The position numbers and the translations under genes were made by a program. From IMG/VR virus record IMGVR_UViG_3300000956_000010, positions 1 through 42,393 of that record: a DNA stretch of 42,393 bases. The stretch is one strand, 5' to 3'. Positions 1 through 6,282 of the stretch are shown here, in pieces; within the stretch, counting starts at the first letter, position 1, and each line of letters starts with the position of its first letter. This DNA comes from a virus. Under the pieces are notes generated by a model, which had not been told where the DNA came from, searched no databases, and worked only from the letters and a program-made list of their open reading frames with translations.

Positions 1-50
1 AAAACAACTCCTGAAAAATCCAGCTTAACTTTTGCTTTTTCATTTCTATT
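1..50. repeat. Terminal 50-bp direct repeat, left copy
   Basis: These 50 bases are identical to 42344-42393. The YdaU-like gene cut by the window edge becomes one continuous reading frame when the two copies are merged. The simplest reading is a circular or circularly permuted genome of 42,343 bp whose assembly kept a short overlap. Fifty bases is short for a biological direct terminal repeat, but that alternative is not excluded. Confidence 0.95.
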
Positions 51-437
51 TACATCTTTATTTTCATTTCTATTTCTATCTTCCATATGGTTATCCATAT
101 GGTTTTTTGTAGGTTTACCTATAGGTTTATTTTTAGATTTTGGCCTCCCTCCCATATTTCCATTGTTTCTGCGACTTTCCGTAAATTTTCTCCTCTTTTC
201 GGTTTCCTCTTCCAATTTTTCGTTAAACCAAAGCCCGTCTTTGTCGATAGTAAATTTGCTTTTTAGGTTATCCGAAACCGAACCTACGAGAAACCTAATG
301 GTTTCCTCCTTCATTCTGCCTTGTTGATGCATTAAGCATAATAAAGTTATATACTTGCCGCGATCTTCCCAATTCAGAGTAGCTACACCAGAATAAAAGT
401 CATTAGAATAAAATAAGAATGCAGGATCTTTTCCCAT
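1..437 (-). CDS. YdaU/DUF1376-like replication protein, N-terminal part (continues at 42343)
   Basis: The ATG is at 437-435. The frame runs off position 1 and resumes at 42343, giving a 239-aa protein that ends at 42061. Residues 5-85 resemble the DUF1376/YdaU winged-helix domain of phage replication initiators: a FYSNDF start, LNWEDRGKYITLL, then a GLWFNEKLEEE segment. A basic, Asn-rich linker (about 88-140) follows, then a helical C-terminal domain that begins near FMNAWDLW. Proteins of this type bind the origin and recruit helicase, as lambda O does. The part of the gene encoding residues about 103-133 is built of short direct repeats and may itself be the origin. A promoter and a structured leader of about 110 nt lie upstream. 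Confidence 0.85.
   Translation of the reverse strand, partial: MGKDPAFLFYSNDFYSGVATLNWEDRGKYITLLCLMHQQGRMKEETIRFLVGSVSDNLKSKFTIDKDGLWFNEKLEEETEKRRKFTESRRNNGNMGGRPKSKNKPIGKPTKNHMDNHMEDRNRNENKDVNRNEKAKVKLDFSGVV
37..129. repeat. Iteron-like direct repeats inside the replication gene (candidate origin)
   Basis: Three pairs of direct repeats sit side by side. TTTTCATTTCTATTT occurs at 37-51 and 61-75. CCATATGGTT occurs at 83-92 and 95-104. TAGGTTTA occurs at 110-117 and 122-129. The last two pairs share a 12-bp period. CCATATGG is itself a palindrome, and TTATCCATA at 91-99 differs by one base from the DnaA box TTATCCACA. The stretch is very AT-rich and encodes the linker of the initiator, the same position as the lambda ori inside gene O. 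Origin function is inference. Confidence 0.55.
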
Positions 438-446
438 AAAAATTAG

Positions 447-509
447 TCGCAGCCTCAAGCTTTAGTACCAACCGATGAAGGAGAGTAAACCAAAGCTTTT
501 TGGCTGCGA
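447..509 (-). promoter_or_regulatory. Leader hairpin just upstream of the replication gene
   Basis: On the minus strand, CGCAGCC (508-502) pairs with GGCTGCG (454-448), and AAGCTTT (498-492) pairs with AAAGCTT (463-457). The two helices are separated by a small internal loop, and the loop end is 28 nt. One more pair at 447/509 extends the stem. The structure ends 9 nt before the ATG at 437. Its loop holds TTCATCGGTTG (479-469), the exact complement of 551-541 at the predicted 5' end of the same transcript, so a pseudoknot or alternative fold is possible. It may control translation of the replication protein. Confidence 0.55.
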
Positions 510-557
510 TTTATTTTAAGTAAGATTGTTAAATTTTGTTTTCATCGGTTGTTAATA

Positions 558-587
558 CAAATATAACCTTTAAAGCTACAATTCAAA
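558..587 (-). promoter_or_regulatory. Leftward promoter for the replication gene
   Basis: Read on the minus strand, TTTG (587-584) is followed after 18 bases by TATATTTG (565-558). This matches the Bacteroidota -33/-7 pattern TTTG-N19-TAnnTTTG with one base less spacing. Transcription would start near 551 and leave a leader of about 110 nt before the ATG at 437. The genes upstream read in the same direction, so this would be an internal promoter that boosts the replication protein. Confidence 0.5.
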
Positions 588-619
588 ATTTATTTTATTA
601 ACTAAATTTGAAGAGTTGT

Positions 620-645
620 TAATACATTGTATATACAATGTATTA
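620..645. repeat. Perfect 26-bp palindrome
   Basis: The two 13-base arms, TAATACATTGTAT and its reverse complement, meet at 632/633 with no spacer. The element lies in the 222-bp gap between the zinc-ribbon gene and the YdaU-like gene. GTTGTTAATACA occurs at 615-626, running into it, and again at 548-559. Such a site fits a dimeric regulator or an origin element. It lacks the GC-rich stem expected of a terminator. Confidence 0.75.
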
Positions 646-659
646 CATTAATAAGGATG

Positions 660-878
660 CTATTTTTCCCTCGATTTATTTTTAAAATCAGCTTTTGCGT
701 CCTCGATTCCTAACTGAGGTTCAATCTTTAAATCCCTAATTCCGTCAGCGTATATAGTGGTATCGTAGTCGCAAATCTCACAATGGAATCGTCGTTTTCT
801 AAATGAGCAGCCTTTCCTACTCTTCACTGTTTTAACCAAAACCATTGGCTGCCTACATATCAAACAATTCGGTATCAT
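660..878 (-). CDS. Small zinc-ribbon protein
   Basis: This 72-aa protein has two Cys pairs, C5xxC8 and C33xxC36, flanking a basic segment (KSRKGCSFRKRRFHC). That is the layout of a small zinc ribbon that could bind nucleic acid or a protein partner. Its start overlaps the stop of the DnaA-like gene as ATGA (875-878), so translation is probably coupled. It is the last gene before the non-coding gap with the palindrome and the leader of the replication gene. The exact role is unknown. Confidence 0.75.
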   Translation of the reverse strand: MIPNCLICRQPMVLVKTVKSRKGCSFRKRRFHCEICDYDTTIYADGIRDLKIEPQLGIEDAKADFKNKSREK

Positions 879-1243
879 CGACTGTTAAATTTTAATATCA
901 GAAGCTTTTTCTGATGAAGCTGTTTTCTGGGGATTTGTTTTGATATTTCAAGCGCCCAGGAGCAACAGTCCCTCATTATTTTATCTTTTGTAAAAAGGCC
1001 GTCATAAACCTGCTTCATTGCATGAATCACTGTTGCATGATCTCGGTTAAAAAACCCTCCTATTGTATGCAAATTTAATTGAGGGTACCGGAATTTAAAA
1101 ACGGTCATTAAAACTTGACGAGGGATTACAACTTCTCGTTTCCTGGTCTTTGTGTAAAACAATTCCGCGTCCATTCCCAGGCAGTCAGCCATTGCGGTCG
1201 TCATTAATTTAAATTCGGCAAAAAAGTTTTTATAGAGTATCAT
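875..1243 (-). CDS. Stand-alone DnaA domain IV-like DNA-binding protein
   Basis: The 122-aa protein matches the C-terminal domain IV of DnaA, the helix-turn-helix that reads DnaA boxes. The key segment is RKREVVIPRQVLM at about residues 34-46, followed by the signature RDHATVIHAM at residues 67-76; the E. coli counterpart is RDHTTVLHA. The AAA+ ATPase domain is absent, so it cannot act alone as a full initiator. It could mark an origin, recruit or compete with host DnaA, or regulate transcription. It starts in an ATGA overlap with the previous gene and lies next to the candidate origin region. The last 17 residues are basic and not part of the domain. Confidence 0.85.
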   Translation of the reverse strand: MILYKNFFAEFKLMTTAMADCLGMDAELFYTKTRKREVVIPRQVLMTVFKFRYPQLNLHTIGGFFNRDHATVIHAMKQVYDGLFTKDKIMRDCCSWALEISKQIPRKQLHQKKLLILKFNSR

Positions 1244-1452
1244 TGTTTTCGAGCGTTCATTCTTACTATTCTTTCGGCTGTAGTTATAGCCTGGTCCAGG
1301 ACACTATCCCCCATGTCATTTATAATCTCGTTGACTGTCTTACTTGTGTAAGGGCTATGCAGACTTTTAAACATTAATCTCTGGGGCTCGGTGTATTGGG
1401 CCACGAGATTTTTTAAAATAGTCTGGGCAGCTTCTTTTAACGTCTGATTCAT
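1240..1452 (-). CDS. Small helical protein of unknown function
   Basis: I place the start at the ATG at 1452-1450, which overlaps the stop of the upstream gene as ATGA. A longer version starting at 1521 would overlap that gene by 73 bases. The resulting 70-aa protein (MNQTLKEAAQ...) is predicted to be helical, with no motif I recognise. It is translationally coupled on both sides, to the 62-aa protein and to the DnaA-like protein. Confidence 0.65.
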   Translation of the reverse strand: MNQTLKEAAQTILKNLVAQYTEPQRLMFKSLHSPYTSKTVNEIINDMGDSVLDQAITTAERIVRMNARKQ

Positions 1453-1637
1453 TTCAATGGCTTTGATACTCCTAGTGTAACTTTTATATTGCCAGGGGTC
1501 TCCTCCTTGAAGGATTGCCATACTAAACAGTATGTTTTGTTTTTACAGACAATCCAAATGGGGGAATCAGATTCGGCAATGTGATCAATGATCTTTTTGC
1601 CGTCGGAAACTACTGAGATTTTCAAATTTTTTACCAT
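1449..1637 (-). CDS. Small protein of unknown function
   Basis: This 62-aa protein begins with alternating hydrophobic residues (KNLKISVVSDGKKIIDHI) typical of a small beta-rich fold and has one Cys and two Trp residues. It starts one base after the nuclease-FtsK stop codon and ends in an ATGA overlap with the next gene, so it clearly belongs to the operon. No function can be read from the sequence. Confidence 0.7.
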   Translation of the reverse strand: MVKNLKISVVSDGKKIIDHIAESDSPIWIVCKNKTYCLVWQSFKEETPGNIKVTLGVSKPLK

Positions 1638-1638
1638 G

Positions 1639-3711
1639 TTATTTTTTATTAAATGCTTGAAACCTTGTTACAGTCGAATACTCTGGGGATTTTATTAGCC
1701 CATCCCCTTTGCCGGTTAACGACTCTGCTCCTGGTTCGTCAAGAACCACCATTGAGTCAATTTCTTTTGGGACCTTGAAGCATATTTGTACTGGAAAATT
1801 AACCTTCGCATCTCCCGTGATTACTTTTGTTGAAGCTCTTTGAGTGGCGGCGATAATTCGATACCCAGCTGATCGGCCTTTTTGAAGAAGTATCCGTAAA
1901 TTTTCTTCCAATGATTTTTCTACCCCTGCCTTTACAAGCTTTGTTTTAGTGCCTCCATTGGCGTAAAATCCGACCTGTTTTTCTTCGTAGATATTCAGCT
2001 CATTGCCTGATTTTGACTGAGCCACCGCGTCCGCAAACTCATCAAATATGATCATCCTTTTTCTGGACCCGCCAGATTTTACTATGTTGTTCATGGTCTC
2101 AACTTCATTTTTAAGCGCCTTTTCGATCTCTTCTATTTCCGATATTACGGTAACTCCTTTGCCTGAATGACCTTTAAATTCATGCTTAGGATCGCATATT
2201 ATTATATCGTTGATACCAGCGAGCCTTGCGTAATCAATTATTGCCATGATACAAACCGATTTTCCCGACCCCGTGGATCCACAAATCAAAACGTGCGGGG
2301 TTGAAGGATTGTCTAAATCCCAAACAACTGTATTTCCCATGTTATCAATCCCTATAGGAATCTTCATTCCAGATAATTTTTCAGGAGAGAACTCTAAAAA
2401 CTTCTCTCTCTTTTTGCCTGATTCAAGGGCCAGGTAAGACCTTCCTTCATGAACGTAAAGGTTTTTCATTATTCGAACACTCTCAACGCTTAGTGCGCTG
2501 GCAATGTCCAGTTTGTATTTATTCACGCTCGATACCTGGGTTCCAGCCTGGACCTCCAATAAGAAAGTGTTACTGGAATATCCATCGAATGTATGGCCGA
2601 CTTTAGCACTCAGGCCGAAGGTTCTTAAAACGTGCTCTATTTTTTCTTGTGGTGTCATGTCTTTGTTAGTTAAATCGTAGGTAATAAACTCCGCCGCATT
2701 CTCTCGGAATTTTTTTATTATAGATGGGTTTATTTGCCCGAGCGAAGCATCCCGTATTTTCTTTAATCTCATTTTTATGAGCTCCTTATTTGAAGCGTTG
2801 GGAAAATCCTCGATCTCGCAAATAAGCGTCCTTGCCCAAAACTCATAAACCTCAGCCAGGTCCACGTAATTGTCCGCCTCATTGATCATGTAAACGTAGT
2901 TTGGGTTCGATACCGCTTCAATCATTCTTTTAACCGGCTCGTAAAGCAATGCCTCGTAAAGCCTTCTCGTATCTTCAGTTATTTCTACTTTGAAGCAGTT
3001 TAGTTGCGGAGCTCCGTTTTTGTTTTCGGAATATTTGTTCTCAATAAACCAGACCTCATCAACGGCAACCTCGTTTTGAGATTCGAAAAGCAAAACGTAG
3101 GTAATGCCTTGTTTCCCTATAGAAAACTTCAGTTCCTTTTCGTCAGTAAAGGCGGCTTTGGATTTGTGATCAATGATTACGATTTTCTTGCTCTTGGTCT
3201 TTATTACAAGATCCATAACCCCGCTACACGGCAAAGGGATTTCAACTCCGTTTATCGTAATAAAATCGTGTATGTAAAGCTCTACGGCTATTACTTCGGC
3301 GATGTCGTCAATGTAAACAGACACCTCTTTCAGAAAGTTTTCCAGCAAGCATAGCGTTAATTTTTCGGCTTTCTTTTTACACTCCTCAATTGTCGGAGTT
3401 GTCTTTTGTGTTTTCCAATCCGAGGGTTTAACGGTGTCAATATAGTCGAAAGCTACTGATTGCAGCCAGGCAATATCAACCTTAATTCCTTTTTGAAATT
3501 GAAGAAAGAATGAAGCCTGAGCCTTATGATAAGCGCTTCCCGCAACCTCGCTTGAGGACCTTTTAAATGGCTCTTGGTAAATGTAGGACATTTCAAAAGC
3601 CTTTTCATTTCTTGAGAAGGTGCTCACCTTTGAGTAGCTCCACGATTTGATCAAGTAGTTACTAAAGTGTTCCTCCTGCTCGTCTTTGCTTAAAAGAGAG
3701 TAGCGATTCAT
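1639..3711 (-). CDS. PD-(D/E)XK nuclease fused to an FtsK-type DNA translocase
   Basis: This 690-aa protein has two recognisable halves. Residues 22-210 match a RecB/Cas4-type nuclease: GSAYHKA with H62, E144, GVMD with D167, IIDHKSK with D181 and K183, and QxxxY at 201-205. Residues 350-450 resemble the FtsK alpha domain (KLDIASALSVESVRI). Residues 455-690 are an FtsK motor, with Walker A GSTGSGKS (478-485), Walker B MIIFDEFAD (553-561), KGRSAGYRIIAATQR (611-625) and VITGDAKVNFP (630-640). The DNA-guiding gamma domain is absent. All visible catalytic residues are intact. It is coupled by ATGA to the upstream annealing-like gene. The likely role is to translocate along DNA while trimming ends for recombination, a single-chain analogue of archaeal HerA-NurA. 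That role is inference. Confidence 0.88.
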   Translation of the reverse strand: MNRYSLLSKDEQEEHFSNYLIKSWSYSKVSTFSRNEKAFEMSYIYQEPFKRSSSEVAGSAYHKAQASFFLQFQKGIKVDIAWLQSVAFDYIDTVKPSDWKTQKTTPTIEECKKKAEKLTLCLLENFLKEVSVYIDDIAEVIAVELYIHDFITINGVEIPLPCSGVMDLVIKTKSKKIVIIDHKSKAAFTDEKELKFSIGKQGITYVLLFESQNEVAVDEVWFIENKYSENKNGAPQLNCFKVEITEDTRRLYEALLYEPVKRMIEAVSNPNYVYMINEADNYVDLAEVYEFWARTLICEIEDFPNASNKELIKMRLKKIRDASLGQINPSIIKKFRENAAEFITYDLTNKDMTPQEKIEHVLRTFGLSAKVGHTFDGYSSNTFLLEVQAGTQVSSVNKYKLDIASALSVESVRIMKNLYVHEGRSYLALESGKKREKFLEFSPEKLSGMKIPIGIDNMGNTVVWDLDNPSTPHVLICGSTGSGKSVCIMAIIDYARLAGINDIIICDPKHEFKGHSGKGVTVISEIEEIEKALKNEVETMNNIVKSGGSRKRMIIFDEFADAVAQSKSGNELNIYEEKQVGFYANGGTKTKLVKAGVEKSLEENLRILLQKGRSAGYRIIAATQRASTKVITGDAKVNFPVQICFKVPKEIDSMVVLDEPGAESLTGKGDGLIKSPEYSTVTRFQAFNKK

Positions 3712-4526
3712 GGCATGGTAGTATTAGGCTTCGCCGTCTTTTTTTGATTGGAAAGTATCTCTTCTCTCCTCTTATTCATTGCCGCCTTGAAATCTTCATT
3801 GGTATGCAGTTCTGGCAATTGATTCCAGTACTTTTTGAGGTCTGTCGTAGAAGTCATTAATTCGATCTGTTCTTTCACCTGATCGTCGAATTCGGATGAA
3901 GATTCGTCTTTTGTTTTTTCGTCAGCCTCCTCCTTTGGTACTGGCTCGTATCCTGCCGCCTTCATCACAAATCCGAGTATGTTTTTATAACCCCTTCCTA
4001 TTGACCTTGTTTGCGCCTGCGCGTGTATAGCGTACTCATCAAAGCTTACTTTAGCGAGCTCCATATTCGTAACGATAGAAAACCCTCTGCAAACCACCTT
4101 ATCGGTAGTGATGTTTTTAATCTCGCAGTTGCATTTGTATTTGTAGAGCGGGAGAATTTCTTTTCTTATCGCCTTTTTTTCTCGCTGCTCAATCTCTTCT
4201 TTTATTTGACCTGCGTAAAACGGGACCTCTACCTCGTAAGAGTTTCCGCTCCCTTTCTTGGTCACCTTTTTATATAGAACTGTAAAAACCTCCCCCTCCT
4301 TGTGTAGTGCGATCGGTTCCGCGGGGTCATTGGTGAGGTTAAAATTTAATCCTGCGTATTTCCAGCCGTCTACGTTCGCATACTTACTGCCTTTTATAAG
4401 ACAAGATAATCCGCTCTTTTCAATAAACGTTCGGAGCTCATTTGCAAATCCTAAAATGTGATGCTGGTTACTCAACTGTAGAGGCGCTGAGGTCCTTTTT
4501 AATGCTACTTCTTTCTTAGTTCCCAT
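3708..4526 (-). CDS. Candidate recombination protein (single-strand annealing type)
   Basis: This is a 272-aa protein. Its N-terminal half has a YANVDGWKYAGLNFNL segment, and near residue 170 comes AQAQTRSIGRGYKNILGF followed by AAGYEPVPKEEADE. Phage proteins with a similar AQTRA...lGfv...AGYEpxPxEE layout often lie beside recombination nucleases and are thought to resemble Erf/Rad52-type annealing proteins. The C-terminus (about 205-272) is acidic then basic and looks like a flexible tail. Its neighbour is the nuclease-FtsK fusion, which fits a two-component recombination pair. Family assignment is by motif memory only. Confidence 0.6.
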   Translation of the reverse strand: MGTKKEVALKRTSAPLQLSNQHHILGFANELRTFIEKSGLSCLIKGSKYANVDGWKYAGLNFNLTNDPAEPIALHKEGEVFTVLYKKVTKKGSGNSYEVEVPFYAGQIKEEIEQREKKAIRKEILPLYKYKCNCEIKNITTDKVVCRGFSIVTNMELAKVSFDEYAIHAQAQTRSIGRGYKNILGFVMKAAGYEPVPKEEADEKTKDESSSEFDDQVKEQIELMTSTTDLKKYWNQLPELHTNEDFKAAMNKRREEILSNQKKTAKPNTTMP

Positions 4527-4720
4527 ATTGCTATTAGTTGATTTAAAATATTTTCATCGTAAGTTTTCAGATTAAATACCGATTGAACCCTCCATTTTTC
4601 GCGTTTTGTTAAAGTGCCATGATAATGCTGATACAGTACAAGGTAGTTCCAGTGACCACCTACTCTATCTATAAAGGCTGCATGTTTTTTGCGGTATTCG
4701 TTGCGTTCCCTGAAAGTCAT
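4505..4720 (-). CDS. First gene of the leftward operon, unknown function
   Basis: This 71-aa basic protein is rich in Arg, Lys and aromatic residues (FRERNEYRKKHAAF, WNYLVLYQHYHGTL) and is probably all-helical. Its ATG lies 18 bases downstream of a well-formed -7 element. The last 22 bases overlap the start of the annealing-like gene in another frame. A small, basic, first-expressed protein could be a DNA-binding accessory or an anti-host factor, but nothing in the sequence decides this. Confidence 0.65.
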   Translation of the reverse strand: MTFRERNEYRKKHAAFIDRVGGHWNYLVLYQHYHGTLTKREKWRVQSVFNLKTYDENILNQLIAIWELRKK

Positions 4721-4737
4721 AAGCTAATTTTACATGA

Positions 4738-4768
4738 CAAATATAAACATCATTTTGTTAAAAACAAA
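4738..4768 (-). promoter_or_regulatory. Leftward promoter of the replication operon
   Basis: On the minus strand, TTTG (4768-4765) is followed after exactly 19 bases by TATATTTG (4745-4738), the full Bacteroidota consensus. Transcription would begin near 4731, about 10 bases before the ATG at 4720. It lies back to back with the rightward early promoter. Confidence 0.8.
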
Positions 4769-4785
4769 AAAATAAGTACAAAAAA

Positions 4786-4816
4786 TTTGGAAATTTATTT
4801 TTTATGGCTACATTTG
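4786..4816 (+). promoter_or_regulatory. Rightward early promoter
   Basis: TTTG (4786-4789), a 19-base spacer and TACATTTG (4809-4816) match the Bacteroidota -33/-7 consensus. The first start codon, at 4841, lies 25 bases downstream. Together with the leftward promoter it forms a compact divergent pair with only 17 bases between the two -33 elements, so one regulator could control both operons. Confidence 0.82.
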
Positions 4817-4840
4817 TGTAAACAATTTAACTAATAGCCA

Positions 4841-5341
4841 ATGAAAAATCATGAATTTAAAATAGGAGAAAAAGTTTATCATCCCATATACGGGGCTGGT
4901 ATTATCGAGGGTGTTCGGGGTGTAACATTATATCCTTTTAGGGTTAGGTTTGAAGGGTTTGGGAATGGCTGGACATTTACAGAGGACGGTAAATTATTTT
5001 CAGAGGATTCGGCTCCCTCAATATTTCCATACCCTGTAAAAGTGGTTCCGGAAAACCCTGCAATAGTTGATCACAGCGAAAAGATAATGACTCCTGGTGG
5101 ACCTTCTGCTGTCGGCAGCAAGAAAATATCTGAATTGAGCCACGAGCTTAAAAAAGATATTTTCGATCGTCAGCAGAAGATTACTCAGGATTCTCTTATG
5201 GATGCCATTGTAAAGGCCGGAAAAATTCTCGATGTCTTTACGGCACTGAAGCAGTTTATTGATTTGCAGGAGTCAAATGAATCAAATCTAAATTTGATGA
5301 ACAACAGGATTGCACAAATCGAAAATTATTTACAATTATAA
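4841..5341 (+). CDS. Two-part protein with an N-terminal small beta domain
   Basis: In this 166-aa protein, residues 5-70 have the pattern FKIGEKVYHPIYGAGIIEGV ... YPFRVRF ... WTFTEDGKL ... APSIFPYPV. This looks like the small SH3/KOW-like fold seen in CarD-like and other GxGxV proteins. Residues 100-166 are helical and likely coiled. The same N-terminal pattern recurs in the gene at 8859. It is the first gene after the rightward promoter and so is made early. Binding to RNA polymerase or nucleic acid is possible but is only inferred from the fold. Confidence 0.8.
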   Translation: MKNHEFKIGEKVYHPIYGAGIIEGVRGVTLYPFRVRFEGFGNGWTFTEDGKLFSEDSAPSIFPYPVKVVPENPAIVDHSEKIMTPGGPSAVGSKKISELSHELKKDIFDRQQKITQDSLMDAIVKAGKILDVFTALKQFIDLQESNESNLNLMNNRIAQIENYLQL

Positions 5342-5353
5342 CAGGCCGGGAAA

Positions 5354-5593
5354 ATGATACACCTGCATCGTAATATGACAATAACTCCAGGTAATGCGCC
5401 TGAGATTGTCGCTCAAATAGCCTCCATAGTTAGAAAGATGAAGATAGCAATCGTCTTGTTGAGCCCTGGGAATGTTTTAACCCAGGAAATACTTGAATCA
5501 TTCAGCGACGAGCATTTAAAATTGATCTGCGACAATAGGATTGCAGAAAGAGATTTAATTAAAAGGGGCAGCCGGTTACCTGGTAGGGTGTAA
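5354..5593 (+). CDS. Small early protein of unknown function
   Basis: This 79-aa soluble protein has a central hydrophobic strand (MKIAIVLLSPGNVLT) and a basic C-terminus. It lies 12 bases after the preceding gene and in front of a GC-rich hairpin. No motif recognised. Confidence 0.65.
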   Translation: MIHLHRNMTITPGNAPEIVAQIASIVRKMKIAIVLLSPGNVLTQEILESFSDEHLKLICDNRIAERDLIKRGSRLPGRV

Positions 5594-5598
5594 CTGGT

Positions 5599-5635
5599 CG
5601 CGGGCGTAAATGGTGAATCAACGCACCCGCCCGCG
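5599..5635 (+). promoter_or_regulatory. GC-rich hairpin between early genes
   Basis: CGCGGGCG (5599-5606) and CGCCCGCG (5628-5635) form a perfect 8-bp GC-only stem around a 21-nt loop. It sits in the 60-bp gap between two early genes, in strongly AT-rich surroundings. There is no T-run after it, so a simple intrinsic terminator is unlikely. A transcript-processing, stability or attenuation element is possible. Confidence 0.6.
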
Positions 5636-5653
5636 CCCTTTAATAAAACAAAA

Positions 5654-6064
5654 ATGGGAAAGACATATCAAATAGTAAAAATTGATTTCGCATCTTTTAA
5701 GCTTTTTCAGGTAATTGAGCTTCCTGTAGGTGCCGAAATATTATCAGCTAACATAAGCGAAACAGGCAAGATATACCTTTACGCTAAAATCGAAGTCCCA
5801 TTTAAAGGACAAAAAAAGGAGCGTCGATCGTTCAAAGTGGTTGAAATCAATAAGGCGACCTGGAAAGAATCAAAACAGGATGAGGTATTAATAAAATACA
5901 TTGGTACAATTGAAGATTACGACGATTCTGCCTTTTGTATTTTTGAGATCATAAACGCTCCTGGTAGGGACAGGCTCAAGGCAATCATAATCTCTTTAAT
6001 TTCCATGGTAGCTTTAGGCGCACTGGCCACAATAATAATTTCAATTTTAAACAGGCTCTCATGA
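5654..6064 (+). CDS. Beta-rich protein with a C-terminal membrane helix
   Basis: In this 136-aa protein, the soluble part (about 14-100) has a repeating strand pattern, FQVIELPVGAEILSANISE ... KIYLYAKIEV ... IKYIGTIEDYD. It recalls the short phage proteins grouped as DUF7352. Residues about 109-132 are a strong transmembrane helix, with only a few residues after it. The topology suggests a tail-anchored membrane protein. It overlaps the next gene as ATGA. Function unknown. Confidence 0.7.
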   Translation: MGKTYQIVKIDFASFKLFQVIELPVGAEILSANISETGKIYLYAKIEVPFKGQKKERRSFKVVEINKATWKESKQDEVLIKYIGTIEDYDDSAFCIFEIINAPGRDRLKAIIISLISMVALGALATIIISILNRLS

Positions 6065-6282
6065 AAAAGAAAAAGATCAATACGGAAAGGCATTCATTCG
6101 CTGACATTCGTCTGATATGTAATATCGGAATAGGGTTTTATCGCCAGGATTACAGCCCAGAACACACCGGGCTAAAGGGGTATCAATGGGTAATCCTGTT
6201 GCCATTTTGTAAGATTGATTACACGAGCTTTATTATCGTGGATCTAAAACATAACATTGCTAAATCAGTTGAAAGCTTATGA
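6061..6282 (+). CDS. Small early protein of unknown function
   Basis: This 73-aa protein begins with a KKKK run and is rich in aromatic residues (GFYRQDY, GYQWVILLPFCKIDYTSF). The start overlaps the previous stop and the stop overlaps the next start, both as ATGA. That is strong evidence that it is translated as part of a coupled set. No family recognised. Confidence 0.7.
   Translation: MKKKKINTERHSFADIRLICNIGIGFYRQDYSPEHTGLKGYQWVILLPFCKIDYTSFIIVDLKHNIAKSVESL

Noticed and set aside
1-50. True direct terminal repeats of a linear phage genome
   Set aside because: Fifty bases is short for phage direct terminal repeats and matches a typical assembly overlap; the gene crossing the join also argues for a circular map.
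603-610. TAAATTTG on the plus strand as a promoter
   Set aside because: No upstream TTTG at 18-21 bases and no rightward gene follows; all genes here read leftward.
2246-4461. Rightward frames of 63-116 aa opposite the nuclease-FtsK and annealing-like genes
   Set aside because: They lie antisense to long, motif-rich genes on the other strand and have no start signals of their own; they are shadows.
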